NCBI GenBank assembly: GCA_026125795.1
Contig: JAHCKM010000001.1
Location: 310,001-374,000 of the forward strand
Source: Burkholderiaceae bacterium
Lineage (GTDB): Bacteria > Pseudomonadota > Gammaproteobacteria > Burkholderiales > Burkholderiaceae_C
Direction of reading: 5' to 3'
Length of the DNA: 64,000 nucleotides
Shown: piece after piece, positions 1-7,988 of the stretch
How positions within the stretch are numbered: position 1 is the first letter of the stretch
Layout: every line of letters begins with the position of its first letter
Position numbers and translations under genes: made by a program
Notes under the pieces: model-generated
Told to the model about the DNA's origin: nothing
Seen by the model: the letters and a program-made list of their open reading frames with translations, nothing else
Databases searched by the model: none

Positions 1-2537
1 CGCTCGGTGCCACCGCCGCCGACATCTCGCGCCAGCTGCGCCAGGTGCAGCAGGAGGCTTCGGGCGGCCGTACCGACGTGGGCGGCGCCGAGCAGTCGGT
101 GCGCACGATCGCCACGGTGCGCTCCGCGCAGGAACTCGCCGCCATGGAGATCGCATGGGCGTCGCCGGCGGGCGAGCGGCGCGTGCGCCTGGACCAACTG
201 GCGCGGGTGATGGATACGGTCGCTGAGCAGCGCGCCGCCGCGCTGCTCGACGGCAAGGCGGTGGTGGCATTCGAGGTCGCACGCTCGCGCGGCGCCGGCG
301 AGGTGGAGGTGCAGGACGGCGTGCGCGCCGCGATCGCCAAGCTGCGCACCGAACACCCCGACGTGGTGGTGACCGAGGCCTTCAACTTCGTCGACCCGGT
401 GGTCGAGAACTACGAAGGCTCGATGGCGCTGCTGGTCGAAGGCGCGATTCTCGCGGTGATCGTGGTGTGGGCATTCCTGCGCAACTGGCGCGCCACGCTG
501 ATCTCGGCAGTGGCGCTGCCGCTGTCGATCATCCCCACGTTCTTCGCGATGCACCTGTTCGGCTTCACGATCAACGTGGTGACGCTGCTGTCGCTGTCGC
601 TGGTGGTGGGCATCCTGGTCGACGACGCGATCGTCGAGATCGAGAACATCATGCGCCACCTGTCGGCCGGCAAGACGCCGTACCAGGCGGCGATGGAGGC
701 GGCCGACGAGATCGGCCTGGCGGTGATCGCCACCACGTTCACGCTAATCGCGGTGTTCCTGCCGACCGCGTTCATGAGCGGTGTGCCTGGGCGCTTCTTC
801 GTGCAGTTTGGCTGGACCGCGGCAATCGCGGTGTGGTTCTCGCTGGTGGTCGCGCGCATGCTGACGCCGATGATGGCGGCCTATCTGCTCAAGCCGCTGG
901 CCCGGCCGCTGAAGGAGCCCGGCTGGATGCGGTGGTACCTCAAGGTCGCGGCCTGGTGCCTGAGGCACCGGCTGAAGACGCTGGCGTTGACCGCGCTGTT
1001 CTCTATCGGGTCGTGCACGCCGCTGTTCACCGGGAAGATCGCCGGCGGCTTCATCCCGCCCGACGACCTGTCGCAGACGCAGGTGATCATCAATCTGCCG
1101 CCGGGAAGCACGTTCGCGCAGACCCTCGAGATCGCCGAGCGGGTGCGCACGATCGTGCAGGGCCATCCGCACGTGACGCGTGTCTACACCGCGGTGGGGG
1201 CGGGGCGCGCCGGGGCCGATCCGTTCACGTCGCAGATGTCGGCCGCCGATCCGCGCAAGGCCACGTTGACCATCAACCTGACGCCGCGCAGCGATCGCAG
1301 CGGCATCAGCAAGCAGGCGATCGAGGGAGAACTGCGGCGCTTGCTTGAGGTGGTGCCGGGCGCGCGCATCAACGTCGGCTTTGGCGGCTCATCGGAAAAG
1401 TACATCCTGGTGCTGGCCGGCGAAGACGGCGACCTGCTGTCCGCGCACGCGCGGCGGGTCGAGCAGGAGTTGCGCACGCTGCCCGGCATCGGCGCCGTCA
1501 CGTCGACCTCGAGCCTGCAGCGGCCCGAGCTGGTGGTGCGTCCCGACGCCGCGCGCGCCGCTGACCTGGGCGTGACCGCTGCGGCGATCGCCGACACCTT
1601 GCGCATCGCCACCGCCGGCGACTACGACCAGGCGCTGGCCAAGCTCAATCTCGCGCAGCGCCAAGTGCCGGTGGTGGTGCGCCTGCCCGATGCCGCGCGC
1701 GAGGATCTGGCATTGATCGAGCGACTCGGCGTGCCGGGTATGCGCGGCACGGTGCCGCTGGGCAACGTGGCGACGCTGTCGATCGACAGCGGCCCGGCGC
1801 AGATCGACCGCTACGACCGTCTGCGCAACATCAACTTCGAGATCGAGCTCAATGGCGTGCCGCTCGGCAAGGTGCAGGAGATGTCCGATGCGCTGCCGAG
1901 CCTGGCCGATCTGCCGGCCGGCGTGATCAAGACCACTGTCGGCGATGCCGAGGCGATGGTGGAATTGGCGCAGAGTTTCGTGCTCGCCATGCTGACCGGG
2001 GTGGCCTGCATCTACATCGTGCTCGTGCTGTTGTTCCACGCCTTCATCCAGCCGGTGACCATCCTGGCCGCGCTGGTGCTGTCGATTCCGGGCGCGATCC
2101 TGGCGCTGTTCGTGTCGAACACCGATCTGTCGATGCCGTCGATGATCGGCATGGTGATGCTGATGGGCATCGCCACCAAGAACTCGATCCTGCTGGTCGA
2201 TTACGTCGTGATGGCGCGCCGCGACCACGGGCTGAACCGCTGGGACGCGCTGCTGGACGCCTGCAGCAAGCGCGCGCGCCCCATCGTGATGACCACCATC
2301 GCCATGGGCGCCGGCATGTTGCCGATCGCCATCGGCTTCGGCACCGACCCGAGCTTTCGCGCGCCGATGGCCATCGTCGTGATCGGTGGCCTGATCACGT
2401 CCACGTTCTTGAGCCTGCTCGTCATCCCGGTGGTGTTTACCTACGTTGACGACTTCGTCACCTGGTTGCGGGGGTTGGGGCGCCATCGAAGCGCTGGCGC
2501 CGCGGGCACACTGGTCGCACCCGCCGACCGTCATTGA
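1..2537 (+). CDS. RND-family multidrug efflux transporter, inner-membrane pump (5' end outside window)
   Basis: This is the C-terminal 844 residues of an AcrB/MexB-like HAE-1 pump; the open frame enters at base 3 and the start lies upstream. RND pumps exchange protons for drugs in the inner membrane and work with a periplasmic adaptor and an outer-membrane channel. Visible hallmarks are the TM4 proton-relay aspartate pair in VDDAIVEIENI (near base 620), the TM10 lysine in GIATKNSILLVDYV (near base 2170), and large periplasmic loops between membrane clusters. Family members are about 1,020-1,050 residues, so roughly 190 residues are missing. The stop is followed closely by a same-strand hydrolase. 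Neither adaptor nor channel gene is in the window, so the substrate is unknown. Confidence 0.93.
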   Translation, partial: LGATAADISRQLRQVQQEASGGRTDVGGAEQSVRTIATVRSAQELAAMEIAWASPAGERRVRLDQLARVMDTVAEQRAAALLDGKAVVAFEVARSRGAGEVEVQDGVRAAIAKLRTEHPDVVVTEAFNFVDPVVENYEGSMALLVEGAILAVIVVWAFLRNWRATLISAVALPLSIIPTFFAMHLFGFTINVVTLLSLSLVVGILVDDAIVEIENIMRHLSAGKTPYQAAMEAADEIGLAVIATTFTLIAVFLPTAFMSGVPGRFFVQFGWTAAIAVWFSLVVARMLTPMMAAYLLKPLARPLKEPGWMRWYLKVAAWCLRHRLKTLALTALFSIGSCTPLFTGKIAGGFIPPDDLSQTQVIINLPPGSTFAQTLEIAERVRTIVQGHPHVTRVYTAVGAGRAGADPFTSQMSAADPRKATLTINLTPRSDRSGISKQAIEGELRRLLEVVPGARINVGFGGSSEKYILVLAGEDGDLLSAHARRVEQELRTLPGIGAVTSTSSLQRPELVVRPDAARAADLGVTAAAIADTLRIATAGDYDQALAKLNLAQRQVPVVVRLPDAAREDLALIERLGVPGMRGTVPLGNVATLSIDSGPAQIDRYDRLRNINFEIELNGVPLGKVQEMSDALPSLADLPAGVIKTTVGDAEAMVELAQSFVLAMLTGVACIYIVLVLLFHAFIQPVTILAALVLSIPGAILALFVSNTDLSMPSMIGMVMLMGIATKNSILLVDYVVMARRDHGLNRWDALLDACSKRARPIVMTTIAMGAGMLPIAIGFGTDPSFRAPMAIVVIGGLITSTFLSLLVIPVVFTYVDDFVTWLRGLGRHRSAGAAGTLVAPADRH

Positions 2538-2544
2538 GTTGGAC

Positions 2545-3624
2545 ATGGATCAAAAGAATCACCCGCGGCGTGGGCCGCGGGTCACGGGAGTGTGTGTTGC
2601 GTGGTGCCTGTGGGCGCTGGCGCTCACGCCGGCGCACGCCGATGACGTCGTGGCGCCGACCGCCGGGACGCCGCGCCAGACCGTGGTGCCGGTCCTGGCT
2701 GCAGCAACCCAAGCTGCACTTGTTGCGAAGTCGGAGCCCGAGCTCGAGCCCCGGGTCACCGACCTCGACTGGGTCGACGCCGCGCGCAAGCGCGAGGTGC
2801 CGGTGCGCCTGTACTGGCCGACGCAGGTGGCGCCTGACGCGCAAGTGCCGCTGGTGGTCTTCTCGCACGGCATCGGCAGCTCGCGCACCGGTTACAGCTA
2901 CCTCGGCAAACACTTTGCCGCGCATGGGATCGCCAGCCTTCATCTGCAGCACGTGGGCAGCGACCGCAAGGTGTGGTTCGGCAATCCGTTCGGGATCATC
3001 GGCCGGCTGTGGAGCGCGGCCAGCGAAACCGAAGCGATTCACCGCGTGCGCGACCTGAGTTTCGCGCTCGACGAGTTGCTCGAGCGCAGCCAATACGGCG
3101 CCCGCATCGACCGTGCGCGCATCGCCGCCGCCGGCCACTCGTACGGCGCCAACACTGTGATGCTGGCTGCGGGTGCCACGCTGCAGCGCAACGGCTTCAG
3201 CGTGCAGTTCCGCGAGCCGCGCATCCGTGCCGCGCTGCTGCTGTCGGCGCCGCCGTTCTACGGCGAGCCCGAACTCAACAAGATCCTCGGCGCGATCACG
3301 CTGCCTAGCCTGCACATCACGGCCACCGAAGACACGATTCGAGTGCCCGGGTACTACTCGCCGCCGGCCGACCGGCTGGCGGTGTTCGATGCGGCCGGCA
3401 GCAAGGTCAAGGCGCTGGTGGTGTTCGAAGGCGGCTCGCACAACATCTTCACCGATCGCCCCGCCAGCGGCGGCCTGACGCTGAACCCTCGGGTCAAGAG
3501 CGCCACACAGGACCTCACGCTGGCGTTCCTGCGCAGCGTGTTCGATGCGAGCGACGAGGGCATGCAGCAGTGGCCCGGCAAACACGGTCCGCTGATCTCG
3601 CGCTGGATCAACCTCGCGCCTTGA
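2545..3624 (+). CDS. Exported alpha/beta hydrolase (PAF-acetylhydrolase/dienelactone hydrolase-like)
   Basis: A 359-residue protein from the ATG at 2545, seven bases after the RND stop. The N-terminus has basic residues, then a hydrophobic stretch (about residues 17-28) and an AHA-type cleavage site, so a Sec signal peptide and periplasmic location are likely. The alpha/beta-hydrolase core shows the oxyanion strand VVFSHGIGSS and the nucleophile elbow GHSYGAN with Ser199. A late histidine in GGSHNIF fits the triad. Family relatives hydrolyse short acyl esters or lipids, but the substrate cannot be inferred. The 3' end overlaps the convergent photolyase gene by 17 bp. An open frame continues upstream of 2545 but reads through the pump gene. 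Confidence 0.82.
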   Translation: MDQKNHPRRGPRVTGVCVAWCLWALALTPAHADDVVAPTAGTPRQTVVPVLAAATQAALVAKSEPELEPRVTDLDWVDAARKREVPVRLYWPTQVAPDAQVPLVVFSHGIGSSRTGYSYLGKHFAAHGIASLHLQHVGSDRKVWFGNPFGIIGRLWSAASETEAIHRVRDLSFALDELLERSQYGARIDRARIAAAGHSYGANTVMLAAGATLQRNGFSVQFREPRIRAALLLSAPPFYGEPELNKILGAITLPSLHITATEDTIRVPGYYSPPADRLAVFDAAGSKVKALVVFEGGSHNIFTDRPASGGLTLNPRVKSATQDLTLAFLRSVFDASDEGMQQWPGKHGPLISRWINLAP

Positions 3625-5089
3625 CCGCCGCGTAGCGCGCCAGCGCCGCCGTGCGCGCGGCCTCGTGCTGCACGATCGGCAGCGGGTAGTCGCGCCCCAG
3701 CACAAGGTCGGCCGCTTGCAGGTCCACCGGCCGGGCACGCCACGGTGCGTGGAGGAGCGCATCGGGCAGCTTGCTCAGCGCCGGCAGGTAGCGCCGGATG
3801 AACGCGCCCTGAGGATCGAACTTCTGGCTCTGCGTCACCGGGTTGAAGATGCGGAAGTACGGCTGTGCATCGCAGCCGGTGGAGGCTGCCCACTGCCAGC
3901 CGCCGTTGTTGGACGCGAGGTCGAAGTCGTTGAGCTTCTCGGCGAAATAGGCCTCGCCACGGCGCCAATCGATGCCGAGATGTTTGGTGAGAAAGCTGGC
4001 GGTGACCATGCGCAACCGGTTGTGCATGTAGCCGGTGCTGTTGATCTGCTGCATCGCGGCGTCGACCAGCGGGTAGCCGGTGCGGCCTTCGCACCAGGCG
4101 GCGAAATGCGCGTCGGCCTTCTTGCCGTGTTCCCAGTGCACGGCGTCGTACTCGCGCCGGAATGCATGTCCCACCACATGGGGGTGGTGGTGCAGCACCT
4201 GGTGGAAGAACTCGCGCCAGATCAGCTCGGACAGCCACGCCTGCGCGCCGACCGATCCGACCTGCGTGCGCTGCCAGGCCGCGCGCACCATGCGGCGGAT
4301 CGACAGCGTGCCGAAGCGCAGGTGCGTGCCCAGATAACTCGGTCCCTTGAGCGCGGGATAATCGCGCGCCCGCGCGTAGTCGTCGATGCGCTCGATGAAG
4401 TCGGCCCACATCGTCTCGGCACCGGACTCCCCGGTCGGCAGGCGCAGATGTTGCAGATTGGTTGGCAAGAATCCCAGCGCCTGGAGCGTCGGCGGCGCGG
4501 CATCGATGGCGTCGGGTACCGGGGCCAGCGCGGCCGCCAGCCCGGTCACCGGGTGCTCGGCGAGCGCGCGTTCGTCGAGTTGGCGCAGCCACGCGTTCTT
4601 GTACGGCGTGAACACGACGTAGGGCAGGCGTGCCGCGTTCAGCACGTCAGTGCGCTCGAAAACCACGTGGTCCTTGCTCGTGTGCAGCGCGACGCCGCGT
4701 TCGGCCAACGCGCCGCGCACCTGGCCGTCGCGCTGCAGCGCGTAGGGGTCGTCGTCGTGGCTCGCGAATACGGCTTGCACGCCGAGCGCGTCGGCGAGCT
4801 TCACGATCTCCCGTGCCGCATCGCCATGGCGGACCAGCAACCGGGTGCCGGGCGAGCCGGCTTGCTGCGCGGTGCGCAGCAACGTCGCATCGAGCTCGGC
4901 CACACTGTCGCGGATGAACTGCACGCGCCGGTCGACGCGCGGCAATGGGTCGAGGATGGTGCGATCGAACACGAACGCACACCAGACGCGCCTTGCGGCA
5001 TGCAGCGCGTGGTGCAGCGCCGCGTTGTCGTGCACACGAAGGTCACGCCGCAACCACACCAGCGCGGCGGCGAGCGGCTTGTCGTGCAT
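3608..5089 (-). CDS. phrB: Deoxyribodipyrimidine photo-lyase (class I CPD photolyase)
   Basis: A 493-residue cytoplasmic flavoprotein that uses blue light to split cyclobutane pyrimidine dimers in DNA. The N-terminal photolyase domain begins with LVWLRRDLRVHDN, the antenna-binding Rossmann part. The C-terminal FAD-binding domain contains TGYPLVDAAMQQINSTGYMH and the late signature NDFDLASNNGGWQWAAST, followed by YFRIFNP. Length matches class I enzymes (about 470-500). I chose the ATG at 5089 because the protein then starts at the usual MxxxLxWLRRDLR position; upstream in-frame residues look non-coding. Transcribed alone, divergent from yqgE. I cannot separate CPD from 6-4 specificity with certainty, but the motif set favours CPD. 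Confidence 0.95.
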   Translation of the reverse strand: MHDKPLAAALVWLRRDLRVHDNAALHHALHAARRVWCAFVFDRTILDPLPRVDRRVQFIRDSVAELDATLLRTAQQAGSPGTRLLVRHGDAAREIVKLADALGVQAVFASHDDDPYALQRDGQVRGALAERGVALHTSKDHVVFERTDVLNAARLPYVVFTPYKNAWLRQLDERALAEHPVTGLAAALAPVPDAIDAAPPTLQALGFLPTNLQHLRLPTGESGAETMWADFIERIDDYARARDYPALKGPSYLGTHLRFGTLSIRRMVRAAWQRTQVGSVGAQAWLSELIWREFFHQVLHHHPHVVGHAFRREYDAVHWEHGKKADAHFAAWCEGRTGYPLVDAAMQQINSTGYMHNRLRMVTASFLTKHLGIDWRRGEAYFAEKLNDFDLASNNGGWQWAASTGCDAQPYFRIFNPVTQSQKFDPQGAFIRRYLPALSKLPDALLHAPWRARPVDLQAADLVLGRDYPLPIVQHEAARTAALARYAAVKARG

Positions 5090-5194
5090 GGCGGATCGCA
5101 GGCGATGCAAAGGCCCGAGTGTGCCGTCGGCCCCGCGGCCGAGGTGGCAGGCCGGGTTTTGCCGCAGGCCAAACCGTGTTCGCGGCATAGAATG

Positions 5195-5207
5195 CATTCA
5201 ATGAATG
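5195..5207. promoter_or_regulatory. Perfect 13-bp palindrome between divergent phrB and yqgE
   Basis: CATTCA-A-TGAATG is a perfect inverted repeat with a one-base centre. It lies in the 193-bp divergent region and directly follows a TAGAAT sequence at 5188-5193 that could be a -10 box reading toward yqgE. Its size and position fit a dimeric repressor or activator site, but no regulator can be named. The TA content stands out against the GC-rich surroundings. Confidence 0.3.
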
Positions 5208-5212
5208 GGCCT

Positions 5213-5280
5213 CCATGCTTGCTGCGCTCGCCGCCCCCCGCGGGGGCGCGCCAGCGGCTTCGGGCGCCCGGGCGCCGCTG
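5213..5280 (+). repeat. Dispersed GC-rich intergenic repeat, copy 1
   Basis: Contains a CGCCCCC/GGGGGCG inverted repeat with a 3-bp loop, followed by a GGCTTCGGGCGCCCGGGCGCC block. A related layout recurs at 12331-12402 and 28660-28788, each time ending just before the start codon of a downstream gene in the same orientation. It ends two bases before the yqgE ATG and so occupies the place of a normal ribosome binding site. Confidence 0.55.
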
Positions 5281-5282
5281 AC

Positions 5283-5861
5283 ATGGCCACGAGTCGTATC
5301 GATCTGACGAACCAGTTCCTGATTGCCATGCCCGGCATGGCCGACGATACGTTTGCCGGCACCGTGGTCTACCTGTGCGAGCACACCGAGAAGGGCGCCC
5401 TCGGCCTGGTGATCAACAAGCCGATCGACATCAAGCTGCGCAACCTGTTCGAGAAGGTCGAGCTGTCGCTCGATCGCAAGGACCTCGCGGAGCAACCGGT
5501 GTACTTTGGTGGCCCGGTGCAGACTGAACGAGGGTTCGTGCTGCACGAGCGCCTGCACGGCGAAGACAGCCCGTACACGTCGACGCTGGCGATTCCCGGC
5601 GGCCTGGAGATGACCACCAGCAAGGACGTGCTCGAGGCCATGTCCAACGGCGCCGGACCGCGCCGCGTGCTGGTGACGCTGGGCTACAGCGGCTGGGGCG
5701 CGGGGCAGCTCGAAGAAGAGATCGGCCGCAACGGCTGGCTCACGGTCAACGCGTCGCCCGAGATCATCTTCGACACGCCGATCGAACAGCGGTATGACAA
5801 GGCGCTGGCGCTGCTCGGCATCGATCCGCGCATGCTGAGCCAGGAGGCTGGGCACGCATGA
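5283..5861 (+). CDS. yqgE: YqgE/AlgH family protein (UPF0301)
   Basis: A 192-residue cytoplasmic protein of the UPF0301 family. The family signature is clear: NQFLIAMPGM near residue 10, then FAGTVVYLCEHTEKGALGLV, and GGPVQTERGFVLH near residue 78. AlgH was linked to alginate regulation in Pseudomonas, but the biochemical role of the family is not settled. The ATG at 5283 is chosen because homology begins immediately after it; no good Shine-Dalgarno precedes it because a GC-rich repeat abuts the start. It precedes ruvX, the usual partner in proteobacteria, separated here by a tandem repeat that begins at its own stop codon. Confidence 0.93.
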   Translation: MATSRIDLTNQFLIAMPGMADDTFAGTVVYLCEHTEKGALGLVINKPIDIKLRNLFEKVELSLDRKDLAEQPVYFGGPVQTERGFVLHERLHGEDSPYTSTLAIPGGLEMTTSKDVLEAMSNGAGPRRVLVTLGYSGWGAGQLEEEIGRNGWLTVNASPEIIFDTPIEQRYDKALALLGIDPRMLSQEAGHA

Positions 5862-6025
5862 GCCGGACGTGCGACCGCACCTGCGTGCGGGCGCGCGCCT
5901 GCGAATGGGCGGCGCGTCCTCGCGCCGCGCGGCCTGCAAGGCTGAGCCGGACGTGCGACCGCACCTGCGTGCGGGCGCGCGCCTGCGAATGGGCGGCGCG
6001 TCTCGCGCCGCGCGTGCTGCAAGCA
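5859..6025 (+). repeat. 84-bp tandem repeat with paired hairpins (two copies)
   Basis: Copy 1 runs 5859-5942 and copy 2 5943-6025; the first 60 bases are identical. Each unit holds two perfect inverted repeats: CCGCAC-CTGC-GTGCGG (5875-5890 and 5959-5974) and GCGGCGCG-N-CGCGCCGC (5909-5928 and 5993-6011). The loop of the second hairpin is four bases in copy 1 and three in copy 2. The array fills the whole yqgE-ruvX gap; its first base belongs to the yqgE stop and its last base is the A of the ruvX ATG. It resembles a REP/BIME-type element. Alternatively it is a simple local duplication of the intergenic segment. Confidence 0.85.
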
Positions 6026-6432
6026 TGAGCGCGCCGGCGCCGCTGCGAAGACCCCAAGCGTTCCTGGCCTTCGATTTTTCTCCCCGCCGCGTCGGCGTGG
6101 CCATCGGGAACACGATGTTGAAGCAGGCGCAGCCGCTCACCACCGTCTCCGCCATGGGCGACGCCCGTTTCGCCGCGATTGGTCGTCTGGTGCGCGAGTG
6201 GCAGCCCGATGCACTGGTGGTGGGGGTGCCGACGCATCCGGATGGCGCGCCGCACGACAACACGCGCCGCGCCAAGGCCTTTGCGCGGCAACTGCACGGC
6301 CGTTTCCGGCTGCCGGTGCACGAGGTCGACGAACGTTATACGTCGGTGGAAGCGATGTCGCAGGACGCAAGCGATGTCGATGCGGCCGCTGCGGCGCTCA
6401 TCCTCGAGCAATACCTGAGGGCTCAAGTGTGA
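6025..6432 (+). CDS. ruvX: RuvX/YqgF-family endonuclease (putative Holliday junction resolvase, pre-16S rRNA nuclease)
   Basis: A 135-residue RNase H-fold protein. The first acidic active-site strand appears as [17 protein letters not shown] (residues about 13-29), the second as [13 protein letters not shown], and the late acidic motif as [10 protein letters not shown]. In E. coli YqgF is essential and processes pre-16S rRNA 5' ends; the junction-resolvase label comes from structural similarity. The start at 6025 directly follows the tandem repeat. Its stop overlaps the pyrR GTG (GTGA), so the two are probably translationally coupled. Length is typical for the family. Confidence 0.92.
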   Translation: MSAPAPLRRPQAFLAFDFSPRRVGVAIGNTMLKQAQPLTTVSAMGDARFAAIGRLVREWQPDALVVGVPTHPDGAPHDNTRRAKAFARQLHGRFRLPVHEVDERYTSVEAMSQDASDVDAAAAALILEQYLRAQV

Positions 6433-6932
6433 GCACGCTCAGCCTCGACGCCGAAGCCCTGTACGACGAGCTGCGAGGCGGCGTGCGCCGTCTGCTGCAC
6501 GCCGACACCGCGCTCGTCGGCATCTGGTCCGGCGGCGCATGGCTGGCCGAGCGGCTGCAGGCCGACCTGAAGCGCGCCGGGCCGTGCGGCGTGATCTCCA
6601 GCGCGCTGCACCGCGACGACTACTCCGCGCGCGGCCTGGCCGGCGGTGGCGATGTGACGCGGCTGCCGTTTGCGATCGACGGCGCCCACATCCTGCTGAT
6701 CGACGACGTGCTGTTCACCGGGCGCACGATCCGCGCGGTGATCAACGAGCTGTACGACTTCGGGCGCCCACGCGCGGTCGACCTCGCGGTGCTCGTCGAT
6801 CGCGGCGGGCGCGAGCTGCCGATCCAGGCCTCGTTCGCCGCCGCCAAGGTGGTGTTGCCCGCGGCGAAGCGCCTCACGCTGGCGCGCGGCGCCGACGGCC
6901 GCTTCGTGTTCTCGCTCGAGCACCAAGACTGA
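6429..6932 (+). CDS. pyrR: PyrR-like bifunctional pyr operon regulator / uracil phosphoribosyltransferase
   Basis: A 167-residue type I phosphoribosyltransferase-fold protein. The PRPP-binding loop is [18 protein letters not shown] (residues about 91-108), and [13 protein letters not shown] follows as in PyrR. The GTG start at 6429 overlaps the ruvX stop; the sequence from there matches the PyrR N-terminus. In Gram-positive bacteria PyrR binds pyr mRNA to control attenuation. In proteobacteria the role is less clear and it may act mainly as a uracil phosphoribosyltransferase. Its place directly upstream of pyrB ties it to de novo pyrimidine synthesis. I saw no attenuator in the 20-bp gap before pyrB. 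Confidence 0.93.
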   Translation: MSTLSLDAEALYDELRGGVRRLLHADTALVGIWSGGAWLAERLQADLKRAGPCGVISSALHRDDYSARGLAGGGDVTRLPFAIDGAHILLIDDVLFTGRTIRAVINELYDFGRPRAVDLAVLVDRGGRELPIQASFAAAKVVLPAAKRLTLARGADGRFVFSLEHQD

Positions 6933-6952
6933 CGCAAGGCGGGTCCCAACGC

Positions 6953-7915
6953 ATGCTGTCGCGCCGCAACCCGCAGCTCAACGCCCACGGCGAGCTGATC
7001 CATCTGCTGTCGATCGAAGGCCTGCCGCGCGAGGTGCTGACGCACATCCTCGACACCGCCGGCACGTTCCTCTCGGTGAACGAGCGCGAGGTGAAGAAGG
7101 TACCGCTGCTGCGCGGCAAGAGCGTGTTCAATCTGTTCTTCGAGAACAGCACGCGCACGCGCACCACGTTCGAGATCGCCGCCAAGCGCCTGTCGGCCGA
7201 CGTGATCAACCTCGACATCGCGCGCTCGTCCACCGCCAAGGGCGAGAGCCTGCTCGACACCATCGCCAACCTGAGCGCGATGCATGCCGACATGTTCGTC
7301 GTGCGCCACGGCGAATCGGGTGCACCGTACCTGATCGCACGCCACTGCGCGCCGCACGTTCACGTGGTCAACGCCGGTGACGGGCGCCACGCGCACCCGA
7401 CGCAGGGCCTGCTCGACATGTACGCCATCCGCCACTACAAGCGCGACTTCTCGCAGCTCACGGTGGCGATCGTCGGTGACATCGTGCACTCGCGCGTGGC
7501 GCGCTCCGACATCCACGCACTCACCACGCTCGGCGTGCCGGAGGTGCGCGTGGTCGGACCGCGCACGCTGGTGCCGGGCGACCTGCGAGCGATGGGCGTG
7601 CGCGTGTGCCACGACATGGCCGAGGGCATGAGGGGCGCCGATGTGATCATCATGCTGCGACTGCAGAACGAGCGCATGAGCGGCGCGATGCTGCCCAGCG
7701 CCGGAGAGTTCGCGAAGACCTTCGGCCTGACGCCCGACAAGCTGGCGCTGGCCAAATCCGATGCGATCGTGATGCACCCCGGGCCGATCAACCGAGGCGT
7801 CGAGATCGACTCCAGCGTGGCCGACGGTCAGGCCAGCGTGATCCTGCCGCAGGTGACGTTCGGCATCGCGGTGCGCATGGCGGTGATGTCGATCATCGCG
7901 GGCAACGAAGCATGA
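6953..7915 (+). CDS. pyrB: Aspartate carbamoyltransferase catalytic subunit
   Basis: A 320-residue enzyme that condenses carbamoyl phosphate and aspartate to N-carbamoyl-aspartate, the committed step of pyrimidine synthesis. The carbamoyl-phosphate motif [13 protein letters not shown] is at residues 62-74. [12 protein letters not shown] follows in the middle and [13 protein letters not shown] near residue 275, as in the Pseudomonas-type enzyme. The ATG at 6953 gives a normal N-terminus; the frame continues open upstream inside pyrR. The next gene encodes an inactive dihydroorotase-like subunit, so the enzyme is probably a class A ATCase assembled as a PyrB/PyrC' dodecamer. No pyrI regulatory-chain gene is present. 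Confidence 0.97.
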   Translation: MLSRRNPQLNAHGELIHLLSIEGLPREVLTHILDTAGTFLSVNEREVKKVPLLRGKSVFNLFFENSTRTRTTFEIAAKRLSADVINLDIARSSTAKGESLLDTIANLSAMHADMFVVRHGESGAPYLIARHCAPHVHVVNAGDGRHAHPTQGLLDMYAIRHYKRDFSQLTVAIVGDIVHSRVARSDIHALTTLGVPEVRVVGPRTLVPGDLRAMGVRVCHDMAEGMRGADVIIMLRLQNERMSGAMLPSAGEFAKTFGLTPDKLALAKSDAIVMHPGPINRGVEIDSSVADGQASVILPQVTFGIAVRMAVMSIIAGNEA

Positions 7916-7988
7916 GCCCCTGCACCCAGATGCGTTTGCTGGCGCCCGCAGGGCGTGCCTCTCCGAGGTGGCGCGTCGGAGGCCCTGC

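Noticed and set aside
3665-5281. 538-codon open frame on the plus strand opposite photolyase
   Set aside because: The minus-strand photolyase has strong family motifs throughout. The plus frame is low-complexity Arg/Val/Gly/Ala/Gln, a codon-bias shadow typical of GC-rich DNA.
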